Assembly (NCBI GenBank): GCA_949286835.1
Contig: CASEDP010000007.1
Coordinates: 1 to 57,680, forward strand
Direction of reading: 5' to 3'
DNA from: an uncultured Clostridia bacterium
Lineage (GTDB): Bacteria; Bacillota; Clostridia; Christensenellales; Borkfalkiaceae
Length of the DNA: 57,680 nt
In this document: positions 16,007-25,294 of the stretch, piece after piece
Layout of the letters: each line of letters opens with the position of its first letter
How positions within the stretch are numbered: the first letter of the stretch is position 1
Translations under genes and position numbers: made by a program
The notes under the pieces: generated by a model
Databases searched by the model: none
The model's input: only the letters and a program-made list of their open reading frames with translations
Told to the model about the DNA's origin: nothing

Positions 16007-18079
16007 TCAAACAAGCGAAAATTGTACTCGCCTCGTGCCGAAATCGCAGCCTATTACTTTGACTTTTATGCTGTCGCCTATCCTGAACGAGTGCCTTCTC
16101 CCGCGGAGAGCCATCTTGTCCTCAATGAATTCATAGTCGTCGTCGGGCAGAAGGTCGTATCGGACCATACCCTCTATCGTGTTGGCGAGTTCGGCGAATA
16201 TTCCCGAAGATATTACGCCCGAAATCACGGCGTCGTATTCCTCGCCTATGCGGTCGTTCATATACATAACCTTGTAAAGGTCGTCCACGTCGCGTTCGGC
16301 GGCGTCGGCTATGCGCTCTTTCTCGCTCGTGTCAATTCCCGCCTCGTGCGCGATGGGGGCATATAACTTCTTTGCCGCGCCGTCGTCGCCCTTAATCAGC
16401 TCTTTTAGCACCCTGTGAACGAACAGGTCGGGATATCTCCTTATGGGCGAGGTGAAGTGGCAATAGCAACGGGAGGCAAGTCCGAAGTGCCCCAGATTTT
16501 CCTCCGAATATTTCGCTTTCTGCATAGAGCGCAGCATTACGCGGTTGACAACCGAAGAATAGGGCTTGTCCTCCGCCATATCGAGTATTCTCTGAAAGTC
16601 GGCGGGCTCTGTCTCTTCGGGGTTGAGCCTGACGTTTATCCCCAGATCTTTCAAAAATGAGAAGAAGAGGTTTGCCTTTTCGGGTGCGGGGCGCTCGTGT
16701 ATTCTGTATAAAAAGGGCGCCTTTCTGCGCTCGGCATATTCTGCGACCGCTTCGTTCGCCGACACCATAAACTGCTCTATCATTCTGTGCGAGAGTGCGC
16801 GTTCATAGTCGGGTATGACTATTTTGCCGCTCTCGTCGACATATATATGCGCCTCCTTTACGTCAAGGCTTACTTCGCCCGCCGCCCTTCTGTTTGCCTC
16901 CATAAGGCGGCACAGCTCTGCCATTTCGCGGAGCATAGGCGCAATGCGTGGATAATCGCCGTCCTTTGCGCCCTCGGCGTCGAGTATCGCCGTCACCTCG
17001 TTATAGGTCATTCGTCTGTCGCTTCTTATTATGCTTCGGTATATCTTATACGACTTTCTATTGCCACGCGCGTCAAAGATCATAACGCAGCTCATAGCGT
17101 ACCTGTCCTCGCCTTCGTTCAGACTGCACGCCCCGTTGGAGAGCGATTTTGGCAGCATCGGCAGCACCCTGTCGGGGAAATAGACGCTCGTTCCGCGCTT
17201 GTATGCCTCCCTGTCAACTATGTCGTTGAGCCTTACGTAGTGACTGACGTCAGCGATGTGCACGCCCAGAATGTAATCGTCGCCCTCTCTTTCGAGAGAG
17301 ATTGCGTCGTCAATATCCCTCGTATCCTCGCCGTCAATGGTTATCGTAAGGATATCCCTGAAATCCTTTCGCCCGTCAGGTACAATCTTTTGGGAAGAGG
17401 AGGCGTTTGCTGCGCTCTCAACGTCCTCGGGAAATTCCTGCCTGAAGTCATAGCTGCGGATTATTGCAAGTTCCTCCGCGTCAAAGTCGCCGTCCTGTCC
17501 CAAAACCTCAAGTATCTTGCCTCCGACCATCTTGCCCTTGGGAAAGCTCGTCAGCTCGGCAAGCACCTTGTCGCCCGGCTTTGCGCCGCCAGCGAGGGAG
17601 AGGGGGATATAGATGTCGCTGTCAAAGCGCGCGTCGTCTGGGAGTACATAGCCCGCGTTTCTGTCCTTTTCAAACCTGCCTACAATCGTCCGCCTGCCGT
17701 GCTGAAGAATTTTTACGACGCTCGCCTCGTCCTCCGTGCCGCGCACGGGCACGGCGAGCACTATGTCTCTGTCAAGCGCCTCCATAAGCCGCTTTTTGGG
17801 CACGAAGAAGTCCTTGTTTCCGTCGTCGGGGCGGATGAAGGCATATCCCTGCGAGTTTGCGAGCACCGTGCCCGTGAATGCGCCGAGCTGGGCGGGGGTG
17901 GCATATGTGCCGTCGTTGCTCCTAACTACGTCGCCGTTCGCGCACAGTGCGTCCAGCGCCCGCCTAGCAAGTTTCTTTCTGTCGGGCTTGACGTTCAGAA
18001 GTCTGAAGATTTCGCCCGAATTTTTATGCGCGGCCTTGCCGCTGTCAATTGCCCTGTAAATTCTCTGTTTTATATCCAT
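16007..18079 (-). CDS. rnr: Ribonuclease R
   Basis: 690-residue 3'-5' exoribonuclease that degrades structured RNA and cooperates with tmRNA/SmpB in clearing stalled mRNAs. Domains in order are a winged-helix N terminus (1-60), two cold-shock domains (about 65-200), the RNB catalytic domain with GEDTRDIDDAIS (250-261; metal-binding aspartates D252, D255, D257, D258), and a C-terminal S1 domain (about 605-690). The ribosome site before the ATG is poor. It sits between secG and smpB, the conserved order. Confidence 0.97.
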   Translation of the reverse strand: MDIKQRIYRAIDSGKAAHKNSGEIFRLLNVKPDRKKLARRALDALCANGDVVRSNDGTYATPAQLGAFTGTVLANSQGYAFIRPDDGNKDFFVPKKRLMEALDRDIVLAVPVRGTEDEASVVKILQHGRRTIVGRFEKDRNAGYVLPDDARFDSDIYIPLSLAGGAKPGDKVLAELTSFPKGKMVGGKILEVLGQDGDFDAEELAIIRSYDFRQEFPEDVESAANASSSQKIVPDGRKDFRDILTITIDGEDTRDIDDAISLEREGDDYILGVHIADVSHYVRLNDIVDREAYKRGTSVYFPDRVLPMLPKSLSNGACSLNEGEDRYAMSCVMIFDARGNRKSYKIYRSIIRSDRRMTYNEVTAILDAEGAKDGDYPRIAPMLREMAELCRLMEANRRAAGEVSLDVKEAHIYVDESGKIVIPDYERALSHRMIEQFMVSANEAVAEYAERRKAPFLYRIHERPAPEKANLFFSFLKDLGINVRLNPEETEPADFQRILDMAEDKPYSSVVNRVMLRSMQKAKYSEENLGHFGLASRCYCHFTSPIRRYPDLFVHRVLKELIKGDDGAAKKLYAPIAHEAGIDTSEKERIADAAERDVDDLYKVMYMNDRIGEEYDAVISGVISSGIFAELANTIEGMVRYDLLPDDDYEFIEDKMALRGRRHSFRIGDSIKVKVIGCDFGTRRVQFSLV

Positions 18080-18106
18080 ATATCCAAATAAACAGCCCTT
18101 TAAACT

Positions 18107-18142
18107 AAAAAAAATACGGCGGAAGATCTAAAAAACCCGCCG
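18107..18142 (-). terminator. Terminator between secG and rnr
   Basis: On the minus strand a 6-bp GC stem CGGCGG / CCGCCG with a long T/A-containing loop, then TATTTTTTTT. It may partly separate secG from rnr. Confidence 0.5.
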
Positions 18143-18163
18143 CCGCAAATATATTCTTGTCAC

Positions 18164-18457
18164 TCAGATAATTATCATCACAACGTAGAAGATAATCGAG
18201 AGCACTGCAAGGACACCGAGGGAAATCCACGTCCACTTCTTGAGTTTGCTCTCAATCGACTGACCTTTGTTCTTGCCGAAGAAGGTCTCGCTCGAACCCG
18301 TAATTCCCTGAATACCGTCAGAATTGCTCTGCTGAAGTAATACAAAAATGATTGCGATCAGTGCGGCAACAAACATAAGAACCATTGCCACAGCCGCAAG
18401 TATAACGAATACGTTATACGCTTCAGGGGACATCTGTATTGCAAGTAAATTCAACAT
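18164..18457 (-). CDS. secG: Preprotein translocase subunit SecG
   Basis: 97 residues with two membrane spans (about 15-43 and 73-97) joined by the conserved QQSNSDGIQGITGSSETFFG loop, the SecG signature. It assists SecYE in protein export. AAGAGG lies 8 nt before ATG 18457. Upstream of rnr-smpB, as in many Gram-positive genomes. Confidence 0.93.
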   Translation of the reverse strand: MLNLLAIQMSPEAYNVFVILAAVAMVLMFVAALIAIIFVLLQQSNSDGIQGITGSSETFFGKNKGQSIESKLKKWTWISLGVLAVLSIIFYVVMIII

Positions 18458-18546
18458 CTATTATGCCTCTTTTTAAACATTTTACTCAGCTATTATATCA
18501 CGGGGCGCGTTTTAAGGCAATAAAAAATGCCTGCCTTTTGAAAAAA

Positions 18547-19548
18547 TTATGCTGTATTTTTATTTTTTTCGCCGAATTTATTTATTATGAATATGCCCAG
18601 GCAGACGAGGACAATCGCAAGCAGGGTGAAATAGTTCAGAAGCTGGTCGGTCTCGCCGAGAATGAGCGCCGAAAATACCGCGCCGAAGAGAGGGTTTGTC
18701 GACTTGTATACGGCAACCTTGCTCACGGGGTTGTATTTTACGAGGTAGCCCTGCAGCGTGAACGCGCAGGAGGAGATGAACGCAAGGTAGAAAAGCTCTG
18801 CAATAGCGCCGAAACCCTCTGGTCTTACCTGTCCGCCGAACGACGCGCCGACGATGATAAGCACAATTCCGCCTATTAAGAACTGCCAGCCGCACAGCGC
18901 CGTCGTGTCCTCGTATTTGGAAAAGACCTTTACAAGTCCCGCCGCAATTGCCGCCGATATGCCGGAAAGTATTACAAACCCCTCGCCGAGCAGCGTAAAT
19001 TCAAACGTGAAAGTGCCGCCGAGGTTGATTAAAATTACGCCTGCAAAGCCGAGTATGCAACCCGCAAGCTTGACGAGGTTGAATTTTTCGGTGCGGAAGA
19101 GGAAGCAGGCGAATATTATCGTGAAGAATACGCCCAGCCCGTTGAGAACCGAGCCCTTCACGCCCGTGACGTTGGCAAGCCCGATATAGAAGAAGATGTA
19201 CTGCGCAATCGCCTGAAAGAGGCTTACAAGCAGCACGCGCCACCAGTTCTTTGCCTTCGGTACGAGAAATTTTTTCTGCGAGATGCAGCCGAAAATTATC
19301 ACAAGCGCGCCTGCCAGCGTAAATCTCAGCCCGGCAAAGAGAATGACGGAGGGTATGTTGGTCGTGTCAACGTTGAACAGTACATAGCCTATCTTTACGC
19401 AGGGGAATGCACTGCCCCACAGAATACAGCAGAATATCGCGCACAGACAGACGACTACGGGTTTTGTGAAGAAGTTTCGGGCGGAAAATTTGCCATTTCC
19501 ATCTCCGCCGCCCTCGTCGGGGCGCATTTGTTGTTCGTTTTTAATCAT
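18547..19548 (-). CDS. EamA-family (DMT) transporter
   Basis: About 333 residues with ten predicted membrane helices in two EamA repeats. FCCILWGSAFPCVKIGYVL opens the first and the second starts near GEGFVILSGISAAIAAGLV. These are drug/metabolite-type exporters. The substrate is unknown. The frame is open to 19584, but a TATAAT box covers 19556-19561, so earlier ATGs are unlikely. ATG 19548 lies 7 nt after that -10 and has no Shine-Dalgarno site, a leaderless candidate. ATG 19527 is the alternative. The first 20-30 residues are polar. Confidence 0.85.
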   Translation of the reverse strand: MIKNEQQMRPDEGGGDGNGKFSARNFFTKPVVVCLCAIFCCILWGSAFPCVKIGYVLFNVDTTNIPSVILFAGLRFTLAGALVIIFGCISQKKFLVPKAKNWWRVLLVSLFQAIAQYIFFYIGLANVTGVKGSVLNGLGVFFTIIFACFLFRTEKFNLVKLAGCILGFAGVILINLGGTFTFEFTLLGEGFVILSGISAAIAAGLVKVFSKYEDTTALCGWQFLIGGIVLIIVGASFGGQVRPEGFGAIAELFYLAFISSCAFTLQGYLVKYNPVSKVAVYKSTNPLFGAVFSALILGETDQLLNYFTLLAIVLVCLGIFIINKFGEKNKNTA

Positions 19549-19555
19549 ACATACC

Positions 19556-19584
19556 ATTATAAGCTTGCAAAACATTTTTTGCAA
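19556..19584 (-). promoter_or_regulatory. Promoter of the EamA transporter gene
   Basis: On the minus strand TTGCAA (19579-19584), a 17-bp spacer and TATAAT (19556-19561). The predicted transcription start falls at or next to ATG 19548. Confidence 0.58.
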
Positions 19585-19650
19585 TCAAAACCGCCGCACA
19601 GTTTTGTCCGGGCGGCGGCAATATATAACCTATTGAATTGTGTTAAAAAT

Positions 19651-21198
19651 TCACTTAATAAGGCTCTTGCCCGTCATCTCTGCGGGTATTTCAAGACCCA
19701 TTACCTGCAAAAGAGTAGGGGCAACGTCGGCAAGTATGCCGTCCTTGCGGAGTTCGGCGTTCTTGTACTTCTCGGAAACGAGAATGACGGGAACGGGGTT
19801 GGTCGTGTGCGCCGTGAAGGGAGAGCCGTCGTCGGAGAGCAGCTTGTCCGCATTGCCGTGGTCAGCGGTGACGATTGCCGCGCCGCCCATAGCAAGTATC
19901 TTGTCCAGAACTTTCTTAACGCACTCGTCAACCGTGCCCACTGCCTTTTCAGCCGCGGAGATGACGCCCGTATGCCCTACCATATCGCAGTTTGCATAGT
20001 TGAGTATAATAACGTCAAACTCGCCGCTGTCAAGCTCTTCGAGCACTTTGTCAGTGACGAGGTATGCGCTCATCTCGGGCTGGAGGTCATATGTCGCAAC
20101 CTTGGGGGAGGGTATCAGATCTCTCACCTCGTTTTCGTTCGGCTGCTCTACGCCGCCGTTGAAGAAGAAGGTTACGTGGGCATATTTCTCGGTTTCTGCA
20201 ATGCGGAGCTGTTTTTTGCCGCACTTTGCAAGGTATTCGCCGAGGGTGTTGTCAAGCGAGGTTTTGGGGAAAGCTATATAAACATCCTTGAATTCGGCGT
20301 CATATACTGTAAAGCATACATATACGGGTTCAAGGAAGCCCGTCTTTCTCTCAAACGCCGTACCCTTAGGCACTACAAATTCCCTCTGGGAAAGCGCCCT
20401 GGTCATCTCTCTCGCTCTATCGGGGCGGAAGTTGAAGAAGATTATGCTGTCGCCCTTTCCGATGATGCCTATCGGCTTGCCGTCCTCGCACACTTTGATG
20501 GGGGTGAGGAATTCGTCCGTCACGCCCTTTTTATAGCTCTCTTCGACGGCGTCTGCGGGGTCGGCGCACTTGTCGCCCGTGCCGAGAGTGAGCATATCGT
20601 ATGCCTTTTCGACCCTGTCCCAGTTGTTGTCTCTGTCCATAGCATAGTATCTGCCGCAGACGGAGGCGATTTTACCTTCGCCGAGCTTGTTCATCTCTGC
20701 CTGCAGATCTCTGATGAAGCCTGCGCCAGACGTGGGGGAAACGTCCCTGCCGTCCATAAAGCAGTGAACGTAACATTCCTTGACGCCATATTTTTTCGCC
20801 ATTTCGAGCAGGGCGAAAACGTGGGTGAGGTGGGAGTGCACGCCGCCCGTGGAGAGAAGTCCCATAAGGTGAAGCTTCTTGTCCTTCGCGTTTTCCATTG
20901 CCTTTACTAGTGCGGGGTTTTCAAAGAAGTCGCCGTCCTGAACGGACTTGGTTATCTTGGTGAGGTCCTGATAGACTATTCTTCCCGCGCCCATATTCAG
21001 GTGACCTACTTCGCTGTTGCCCATCTGCCCGTCGGGGAGACCTACGGACATACCGCTCGCGCCGAGAGTTGCGGAGGGGTATTCCTTCATAAGAGCTTTG
21101 ATGTTTTTGCTTCCGTTGAGTTCGACCGCGTTGCCCGCGCCCTGGGGTGCAAGCCCGTAGCCGTCCATAATTATTATTGCATAGGGTTTCTTTGCCAT
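19651..21198 (-). CDS. gpmI: 2,3-bisphosphoglycerate-independent phosphoglycerate mutase
   Basis: 515 residues. Interconverts 3- and 2-phosphoglycerate using a Mn-dependent phosphoserine. The alkaline-phosphatase-like start IIMDGYGLAPQGAGNAV and the catalytic serine S62 in GQMGNSEVGHLNMG are present. TADHGNADKL near the C terminus holds the other metal ligands. It starts 10 bp after the tpiA stop and is co-transcribed. The order pgk-tpiA-gpmI is the common lower-glycolysis cluster, here without gap and eno in the window. Confidence 0.97.
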   Translation of the reverse strand: MAKKPYAIIIMDGYGLAPQGAGNAVELNGSKNIKALMKEYPSATLGASGMSVGLPDGQMGNSEVGHLNMGAGRIVYQDLTKITKSVQDGDFFENPALVKAMENAKDKKLHLMGLLSTGGVHSHLTHVFALLEMAKKYGVKECYVHCFMDGRDVSPTSGAGFIRDLQAEMNKLGEGKIASVCGRYYAMDRDNNWDRVEKAYDMLTLGTGDKCADPADAVEESYKKGVTDEFLTPIKVCEDGKPIGIIGKGDSIIFFNFRPDRAREMTRALSQREFVVPKGTAFERKTGFLEPVYVCFTVYDAEFKDVYIAFPKTSLDNTLGEYLAKCGKKQLRIAETEKYAHVTFFFNGGVEQPNENEVRDLIPSPKVATYDLQPEMSAYLVTDKVLEELDSGEFDVIILNYANCDMVGHTGVISAAEKAVGTVDECVKKVLDKILAMGGAAIVTADHGNADKLLSDDGSPFTAHTTNPVPVILVSEKYKNAELRKDGILADVAPTLLQVMGLEIPAEMTGKSLIK

Positions 21199-21208
21199 AA
21201 AATCGTCC

Positions 21209-21952
21209 TTATTTGTCGTAGTTTACAATGGTTGCAAAGTCAAGCTTGAGCGACGCGCCGCCGATGAGACCGCCGTCGATGTCGGGCTGCGCCATAAGCC
21301 CCTTGCAGTTTGCCGCGTTCATACTGCCGCCGTACTGTATGATTACTTTCTCCGCGCACTTGGGGCAGAAGATTTCGCCGATCTTTTTCCTTATGTAGGC
21401 GATGGTTTCCTGAGCCTGCTCGTCGGTTGCCGTCTTGCCCGTGCCGATTGCCCATACGGGTTCGTATGCGATTACAACGTTGGTTATGTCCTTGATGCCC
21501 TTGAGCCCGACTTCGAGCTGGCGGTCAAGCACCTTTTCGGTGACGCCGCTCTCTCTTTCCTCAAGCGTCTCGCCCACGCAGACGATGGGGGTGATACCGC
21601 CGGCAAGTGCGGCAAGGGTGCGCTTGTTCACGCCTTCGTCGGTTTCGCCGAAGTACTGCCTTCTCTCGCTGTGTCCGATTATGGCGTATTTTACGCCGTA
21701 TTCCTTTAGCATCGTGCAGGAAATTTCGCCCGTATACGCGCCCTTTTCCGCCCAGTGCACGTTCTCTGCACCTATTTCAATGTTGCTGCCCTTTGCCGCT
21801 TCAGTCATTGCGGGGATGAGAATTGCGGGAACGCAAAGCGCTACCTTGCAGTTTGCGTCCTTGACGAGGGGCTTGAGCTCCTCAATGAGTTTCTTGCCGC
21901 TCTCGGCGGTCATATTCATTTTCCAGTTGCCTGCAATAAAAGGTGTCCTCAT
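21209..21952 (-). CDS. tpiA: Triosephosphate isomerase
   Basis: 247-residue TIM barrel that interconverts dihydroxyacetone phosphate and glyceraldehyde 3-phosphate. It starts MRTPFIAGNWKMN (K11 catalytic). H94 lies in IIGHSERR, E164 in AYEPVWAIGTG, and the phosphate-binding IQYGGSMN is present. GGAG lies upstream of ATG 21952. It has its own promoter after the pgk terminator and reads on into gpmI. Confidence 0.98.
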   Translation of the reverse strand: MRTPFIAGNWKMNMTAESGKKLIEELKPLVKDANCKVALCVPAILIPAMTEAAKGSNIEIGAENVHWAEKGAYTGEISCTMLKEYGVKYAIIGHSERRQYFGETDEGVNKRTLAALAGGITPIVCVGETLEERESGVTEKVLDRQLEVGLKGIKDITNVVIAYEPVWAIGTGKTATDEQAQETIAYIRKKIGEIFCPKCAEKVIIQYGGSMNAANCKGLMAQPDIDGGLIGGASLKLDFATIVNYDK

Positions 21953-21985
21953 TTTATAACTCCTTGTAAATTTTAATTCCTGAAC

Positions 21986-22014
21986 ATTATATCAAATTTA
22001 ATTAGCAAATGCAA
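21986..22014 (-). promoter_or_regulatory. Promoter of tpiA-gpmI
   Basis: On the minus strand TTGCAT (22009-22014), a 17-bp spacer and TATAAT (21986-21991), about 34 nt before the tpiA ATG. Confidence 0.6.
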
Positions 22015-22043
22015 ATATATGATTGCGGTTTATTGCACATAAA

Positions 22044-22078
22044 AGTACGGCGCGACAGTATTGCCGCGCCGTAAAAAT
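22044..22078 (-). terminator. Terminator after pgk
   Basis: The stem ACGGCGCG / CGCGCCGT is followed on the minus strand by ACTTTTATG. It separates pgk from tpiA-gpmI, which has its own promoter. Confidence 0.65.
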
Positions 22079-22085
22079 CAGATGA

Positions 22086-23396
22086 TTACTTCTTGTCGTT
22101 GAGGCAGGCAATGCCGGGAAGAACCTTTCCCTCGAAGAGTTCGAGCGATGCGCCGCCGCCCGTCGAGATATGGCTCATCTTGTCTGCAAAGCCGAGCTGC
22201 TGAACGGCTGCCGCGCTGTCGCCGCCGCCGATGATAGTCGTGCACTTGCCGTATACGTCTGCAAGAGCCTGTGCGACTGCAATCGTGCCCTTTGCAAGGG
22301 TAGGGTTCTCGAATACACCCATAGGTCCGTTCCATACAACCGACTTAGCCGAGTGTACAGCCTCTGCATAGAGCGCCCTCGTCTTTTCGCCGATGTCCAT
22401 ACCCATCTTGTCAGCGGGTATCTTGTCGCTGTCGACGGTCTCTACCTCGATGGGTGCGTCGATGGGATCGGGGAAGTGCGTGGTGACTACCGTGTCAATG
22501 GGAAGGAGGAGCTTCTTGCCGGACTTTTCTGCCTTTGCAATCATCTCCTTGCAGTAGTCGATCTTCTCTTCGTCGAGCAGAGAAGTGCCCACTTCATAGC
22601 CCTTAGCCTTGAGGAAGGTATATGCCATACCGCCGCCGATGATGAGCGTGTCGCACTTTTCAAGCAGGTTGGAGATAACGTTGAGCTTGTCTGCAACCTT
22701 TGCGCCGCCGAGAATTGCGACGAAGGGACGTGCGGGGTTTTCAAGAGTTGCCGCCATTACGGAAAGCTCCTTTTCGATGAGGAAGCCGCAGACAGCCGTC
22801 TTTATGATGCCGTATTCGACGATTGCGGCGGTGGAGGCGTGCGAACGGTGAGCCGTGCCGAAAGCGTCGTTTACATAAATTTCTGCGTCGTATGCGAGAG
22901 CCTTGCAGAAATTTTCTTCCTTCTTTTCCTCTTCCCAGTGGAAGCGGAGGTTTTCAAGCAGAACAGCTTCGCCGTCCTTGAGAGCGTCTCTCTTTGCCTT
23001 TGCGTCGGGACCGATTACGTCCTTTGCAAATACTACCTTGCCGCCGAGGAGCTCGTTAAGCCTTGCAGCGACGGGTGCGAGAGTGAGCTTCTTGGGCTCG
23101 TCCTTAAGCGCCTTTTCGATTATGGCTTCTTTTGTGGTCTCGCCTGCCTCGACCTTCTTCTGATCCTTTTTGTTGAGCTTAACTTCGGAAGAGAAGATGG
23201 AGTGGGGCTTGCCCATATGCGAGCAGAGGGTAACCTTTGCGCCTGCGTCAAGCAGATACTTGATTGTGGGCAGGGCGCCGATAATTCTGTTCTCGTCGGT
23301 GATGACGCCGTCCTTCATCGGAACGTTGAAGTCGCAACGGACGAGTACTTTCTTGCCCTTGAGATCCTTAAGGTCTTTTACTGACATTTTGTTCAT
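22086..23396 (-). CDS. pgk: Phosphoglycerate kinase
   Basis: About 436 residues. Makes ATP from 1,3-bisphosphoglycerate. [38 protein letters not shown] and the nucleotide-binding GGGDSAAA are all present. An extra lysine-rich stretch of about 35 residues (about 65-102) follows CSHMGKP, where most PGKs go straight to the APVA helix. The longer frame would begin with a TTG inside the region of the AAGGAG site, so ATG 23396 is chosen (23387 also possible). Confidence 0.96.
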   Translation of the reverse strand: MNKMSVKDLKDLKGKKVLVRCDFNVPMKDGVITDENRIIGALPTIKYLLDAGAKVTLCSHMGKPHSIFSSEVKLNKKDQKKVEAGETTKEAIIEKALKDEPKKLTLAPVAARLNELLGGKVVFAKDVIGPDAKAKRDALKDGEAVLLENLRFHWEEEKKEENFCKALAYDAEIYVNDAFGTAHRSHASTAAIVEYGIIKTAVCGFLIEKELSVMAATLENPARPFVAILGGAKVADKLNVISNLLEKCDTLIIGGGMAYTFLKAKGYEVGTSLLDEEKIDYCKEMIAKAEKSGKKLLLPIDTVVTTHFPDPIDAPIEVETVDSDKIPADKMGMDIGEKTRALYAEAVHSAKSVVWNGPMGVFENPTLAKGTIAVAQALADVYGKCTTIIGGGDSAAAVQQLGFADKMSHISTGGGASLELFEGKVLPGIACLNDKK

Positions 23397-23435
23397 AAGC
23401 TTAAAAAACTCCTTATGCAATTATTTTCAACTGAT

Positions 23436-23464
23436 ATTATAGATTTTTAAGTCGGCAAAGTCAA
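23436..23464 (-). promoter_or_regulatory. Promoter of pgk
   Basis: On the minus strand TTGACT (23459-23464), a 17-bp spacer and a perfect TATAAT (23436-23441). Confidence 0.8.
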
Positions 23465-23515
23465 CTTTTCGCGCCTCAAAGTGAACTAAAATTTAATATT
23501 GCAATGTATGTTCAT

Positions 23516-23560
23516 TATGTGTGCATAAATGCGCATATGCGCCCGCGCGTGCGCGCACAT
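23516..23560. other. Alternating purine-pyrimidine tract in the pgk-tyrA intergenic region
   Basis: The roughly 300-bp divergent region 23421-23723 holds two promoters and, between them, a tract of TGTGCA, TGCGCATATGCGC and CGCGCGTGCGCGCACA. It is nearly unbroken alternating purine/pyrimidine and self-complementary in parts. No reading frame worth calling lies here. Confidence 0.5.
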
Positions 23561-23640
23561 TTAAGTCTTATCGGTCTCAGGGGCTTATCCGTCCGTCGCG
23601 GCGTATTTGTGAATATTTAATAAAAATTCATTCAAAATAA

Positions 23641-23669
23641 TTGAACTAAATCTTCGGCTATGTTATAAT
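23641..23669 (+). promoter_or_regulatory. Promoter of the prephenate dehydrogenase gene
   Basis: TTGAAC (23641-23646), a 17-bp spacer and TATAAT (23664-23669). Confidence 0.75.
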
Positions 23670-23690
23670 AACTCTGTATAATGAATATAA

Positions 23691-23713
23691 TGCGGAGTGT
23701 ACGGCATTCCGCA
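23691..23713 (+). promoter_or_regulatory. Leader hairpin abutting the tyrA Shine-Dalgarno
   Basis: A 9-bp stem (one G-T pair), TGCGGAGTG / CATTCCGCA, with a 5-nt loop is immediately followed by the CGGAG ribosome site at 23714-23718. It is arranged like the hairpin in front of the Nudix gene. Confidence 0.5.
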
Positions 23714-23723
23714 CGGAGAACAT

Positions 23724-24602
23724 ATGAAGATTTGTGTTGCGGGGCTGGGACTTATAGGCGGTTCTGTCTGTATGTCGCTTAAGCGCGCGGGGTATGAAGT
23801 CTATGGCTATAACCGCTCGCCCAAACCCTTAAGCTATGCCCTCGAAAGGGGAATAATTGACGGCAAAGTCGAAGACTTTTCGCTATTCGACGTCGTTTTC
23901 GTCGCCTTTCCGCCAAAGGCCGCCGTCAATTTCATACTCAATACCAAATTTAAAGAAGGCGCAATCGTAGCCGACATCTGCGGCGTAAAAAAGATGATAG
24001 AGGACGCCGTATATGCCGCCCATCTCAACATAAGCTACATCGGCACCCACCCTATGGCGGGCAAGGAAGTATCGGGCATAGAAAATGCCTGCGCCGACCT
24101 CTTCGACAGGGCAAATATGGTGCTCACGCGCGGCATATTCACCGATAAAGCGGCATATGAAACGATAGTCGGTCTTGTAAAGGATATGGGCTTTATGCGC
24201 CTTGTGGAATGCTCCGCGGAAGTCCACGACAGAAAGATCGCGTACACCTCGCAGCTCGCGCATATAGTTTCCAATGCCTATGTCAAGGACGACGAGATTG
24301 AAAGCTGCCTCGGCTTTACGGGCGGAAGTTTTCAGGATATGACGAGAATTGCCGCGGTGGAGGCGGGCGTATGGGCGGAACTGTACCTCGCCAACGCCGA
24401 AAACGTCACCCGGAAGGTGCAAAAACTCATCGACAATCTTGAGGATATCAGACGCGCGGTGGCGGACGGCGATTTCAACGCGCTCTGCCGCGTGCTCGAA
24501 GATGGCAGGGCGAGGTATTCGGACAGCCGCGCGCTCAGCTTTCAGAAGGACGCCTCTGGCTTTATGGAGGGCGAAATCAAGGCGACCCTTCTTCATAACT
24601 GA
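23724..24602 (+). CDS. tyrA: Prephenate dehydrogenase
   Basis: 292 residues. Oxidatively decarboxylates prephenate towards tyrosine. The N-terminal Rossmann motif is GLGLIGGS (7-14). DICGVKK and YIGTHPMAGKE (substrate-site histidine) follow, then the helical dimerisation half with GFTGGSFQDMTR. ATG 23724 with CGGAG is chosen over the frame start at 23697. The gene is isolated from other aromatic genes. The next gene begins 30 bp downstream. NAD or NADP preference cannot be read safely. Confidence 0.92.
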   Translation: MKICVAGLGLIGGSVCMSLKRAGYEVYGYNRSPKPLSYALERGIIDGKVEDFSLFDVVFVAFPPKAAVNFILNTKFKEGAIVADICGVKKMIEDAVYAAHLNISYIGTHPMAGKEVSGIENACADLFDRANMVLTRGIFTDKAAYETIVGLVKDMGFMRLVECSAEVHDRKIAYTSQLAHIVSNAYVKDDEIESCLGFTGGSFQDMTRIAAVEAGVWAELYLANAENVTRKVQKLIDNLEDIRRAVADGDFNALCRVLEDGRARYSDSRALSFQKDASGFMEGEIKATLLHN

Positions 24603-24632
24603 CGTCGGGCGATTTTCAGGAGAATTTAAGTT

Positions 24633-25292
24633 ATGGCAAACGATATATTGAAAAACAGGTTCACGGCGGAAGGCAGGGCGCTTTCAGACAGGATGTTCTA
24701 TCTCATAATAGGCGCCGCGCTGCTCTTCGGCTTTCTGGTGAACGCGCTGGAGGTAATGTTCCTCACTGATTATTTTTTGAGCTGGAACCCCACAGTATTT
24801 CTCATTGTCTATCTCGTTATGGTGCTCGCAGGCTGTCTTATGAGCGTTCTCAGCAAAAACCCCGTCATAAGTTTCATCGGCTATTGTATGGTGGTGCTGC
24901 CCCTGGGCGCGCTGCTTGCAATCTATCTTCCCGCATTTTCCTATAAGACGATAATTTCTGCGTTCCTCGTAACTACGTTCCTCTCACTGTTTATGGTGAT
25001 ACTCTCGCTGGTCTATCCAAAGTTGTTCGGTTCAATTTTCGCCCTGCTCGGCGTTGCCCTTCTGGTTGCGCTCATCTATCAGATTGTCGCAATCTTCACC
25101 GGTTTCGGCAACAGTACGTGGATTGACTGGCTTGTCGTGCTCTTTTTCAGTGCATATGTCGGCTTCGACGTTTCGCTCGCAAGGGTTCGCCCTCGCACGC
25201 TGAACAACGCCGTCGCCTCTGCCTGCGCCATCTATATGGACCTCATATATGTATTCATAAGGCTGGTTGCAATCTTCGGGCGCAGAAACTGA
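24633..25292 (+). CDS. Bax inhibitor-1/YccA family membrane protein
   Basis: 219 residues with seven hydrophobic spans. It ends in AIYMDLIYVFIRLVAIFGRRN, which matches the last conserved helix of Bax-inhibitor-1 family proteins. Other members are calcium-leak channels or FtsH regulators, but the function in this organism is unknown. The start is at 24633 after a TTTCAGGAGA site. The next gene starts 2 bp after its stop. Confidence 0.87.
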   Translation: MANDILKNRFTAEGRALSDRMFYLIIGAALLFGFLVNALEVMFLTDYFLSWNPTVFLIVYLVMVLAGCLMSVLSKNPVISFIGYCMVVLPLGALLAIYLPAFSYKTIISAFLVTTFLSLFMVILSLVYPKLFGSIFALLGVALLVALIYQIVAIFTGFGNSTWIDWLVVLFFSAYVGFDVSLARVRPRTLNNAVASACAIYMDLIYVFIRLVAIFGRRN

Positions 25293-25294
25293 AT

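Noticed and set aside
16787..18091. 434-residue open frame on the plus strand
   Set aside because: It is the antisense shadow of rnr. It has low-complexity translated composition and no ribosome site, and the minus-strand gene is unmistakable.
19528..20910. 460-residue open frame on the plus strand
   Set aside because: Antisense shadow of gpmI, whose catalytic motifs are intact.
22170..23384. 404-residue open frame on the plus strand
   Set aside because: Antisense shadow of pgk. Long antisense frames are common with this codon bias.
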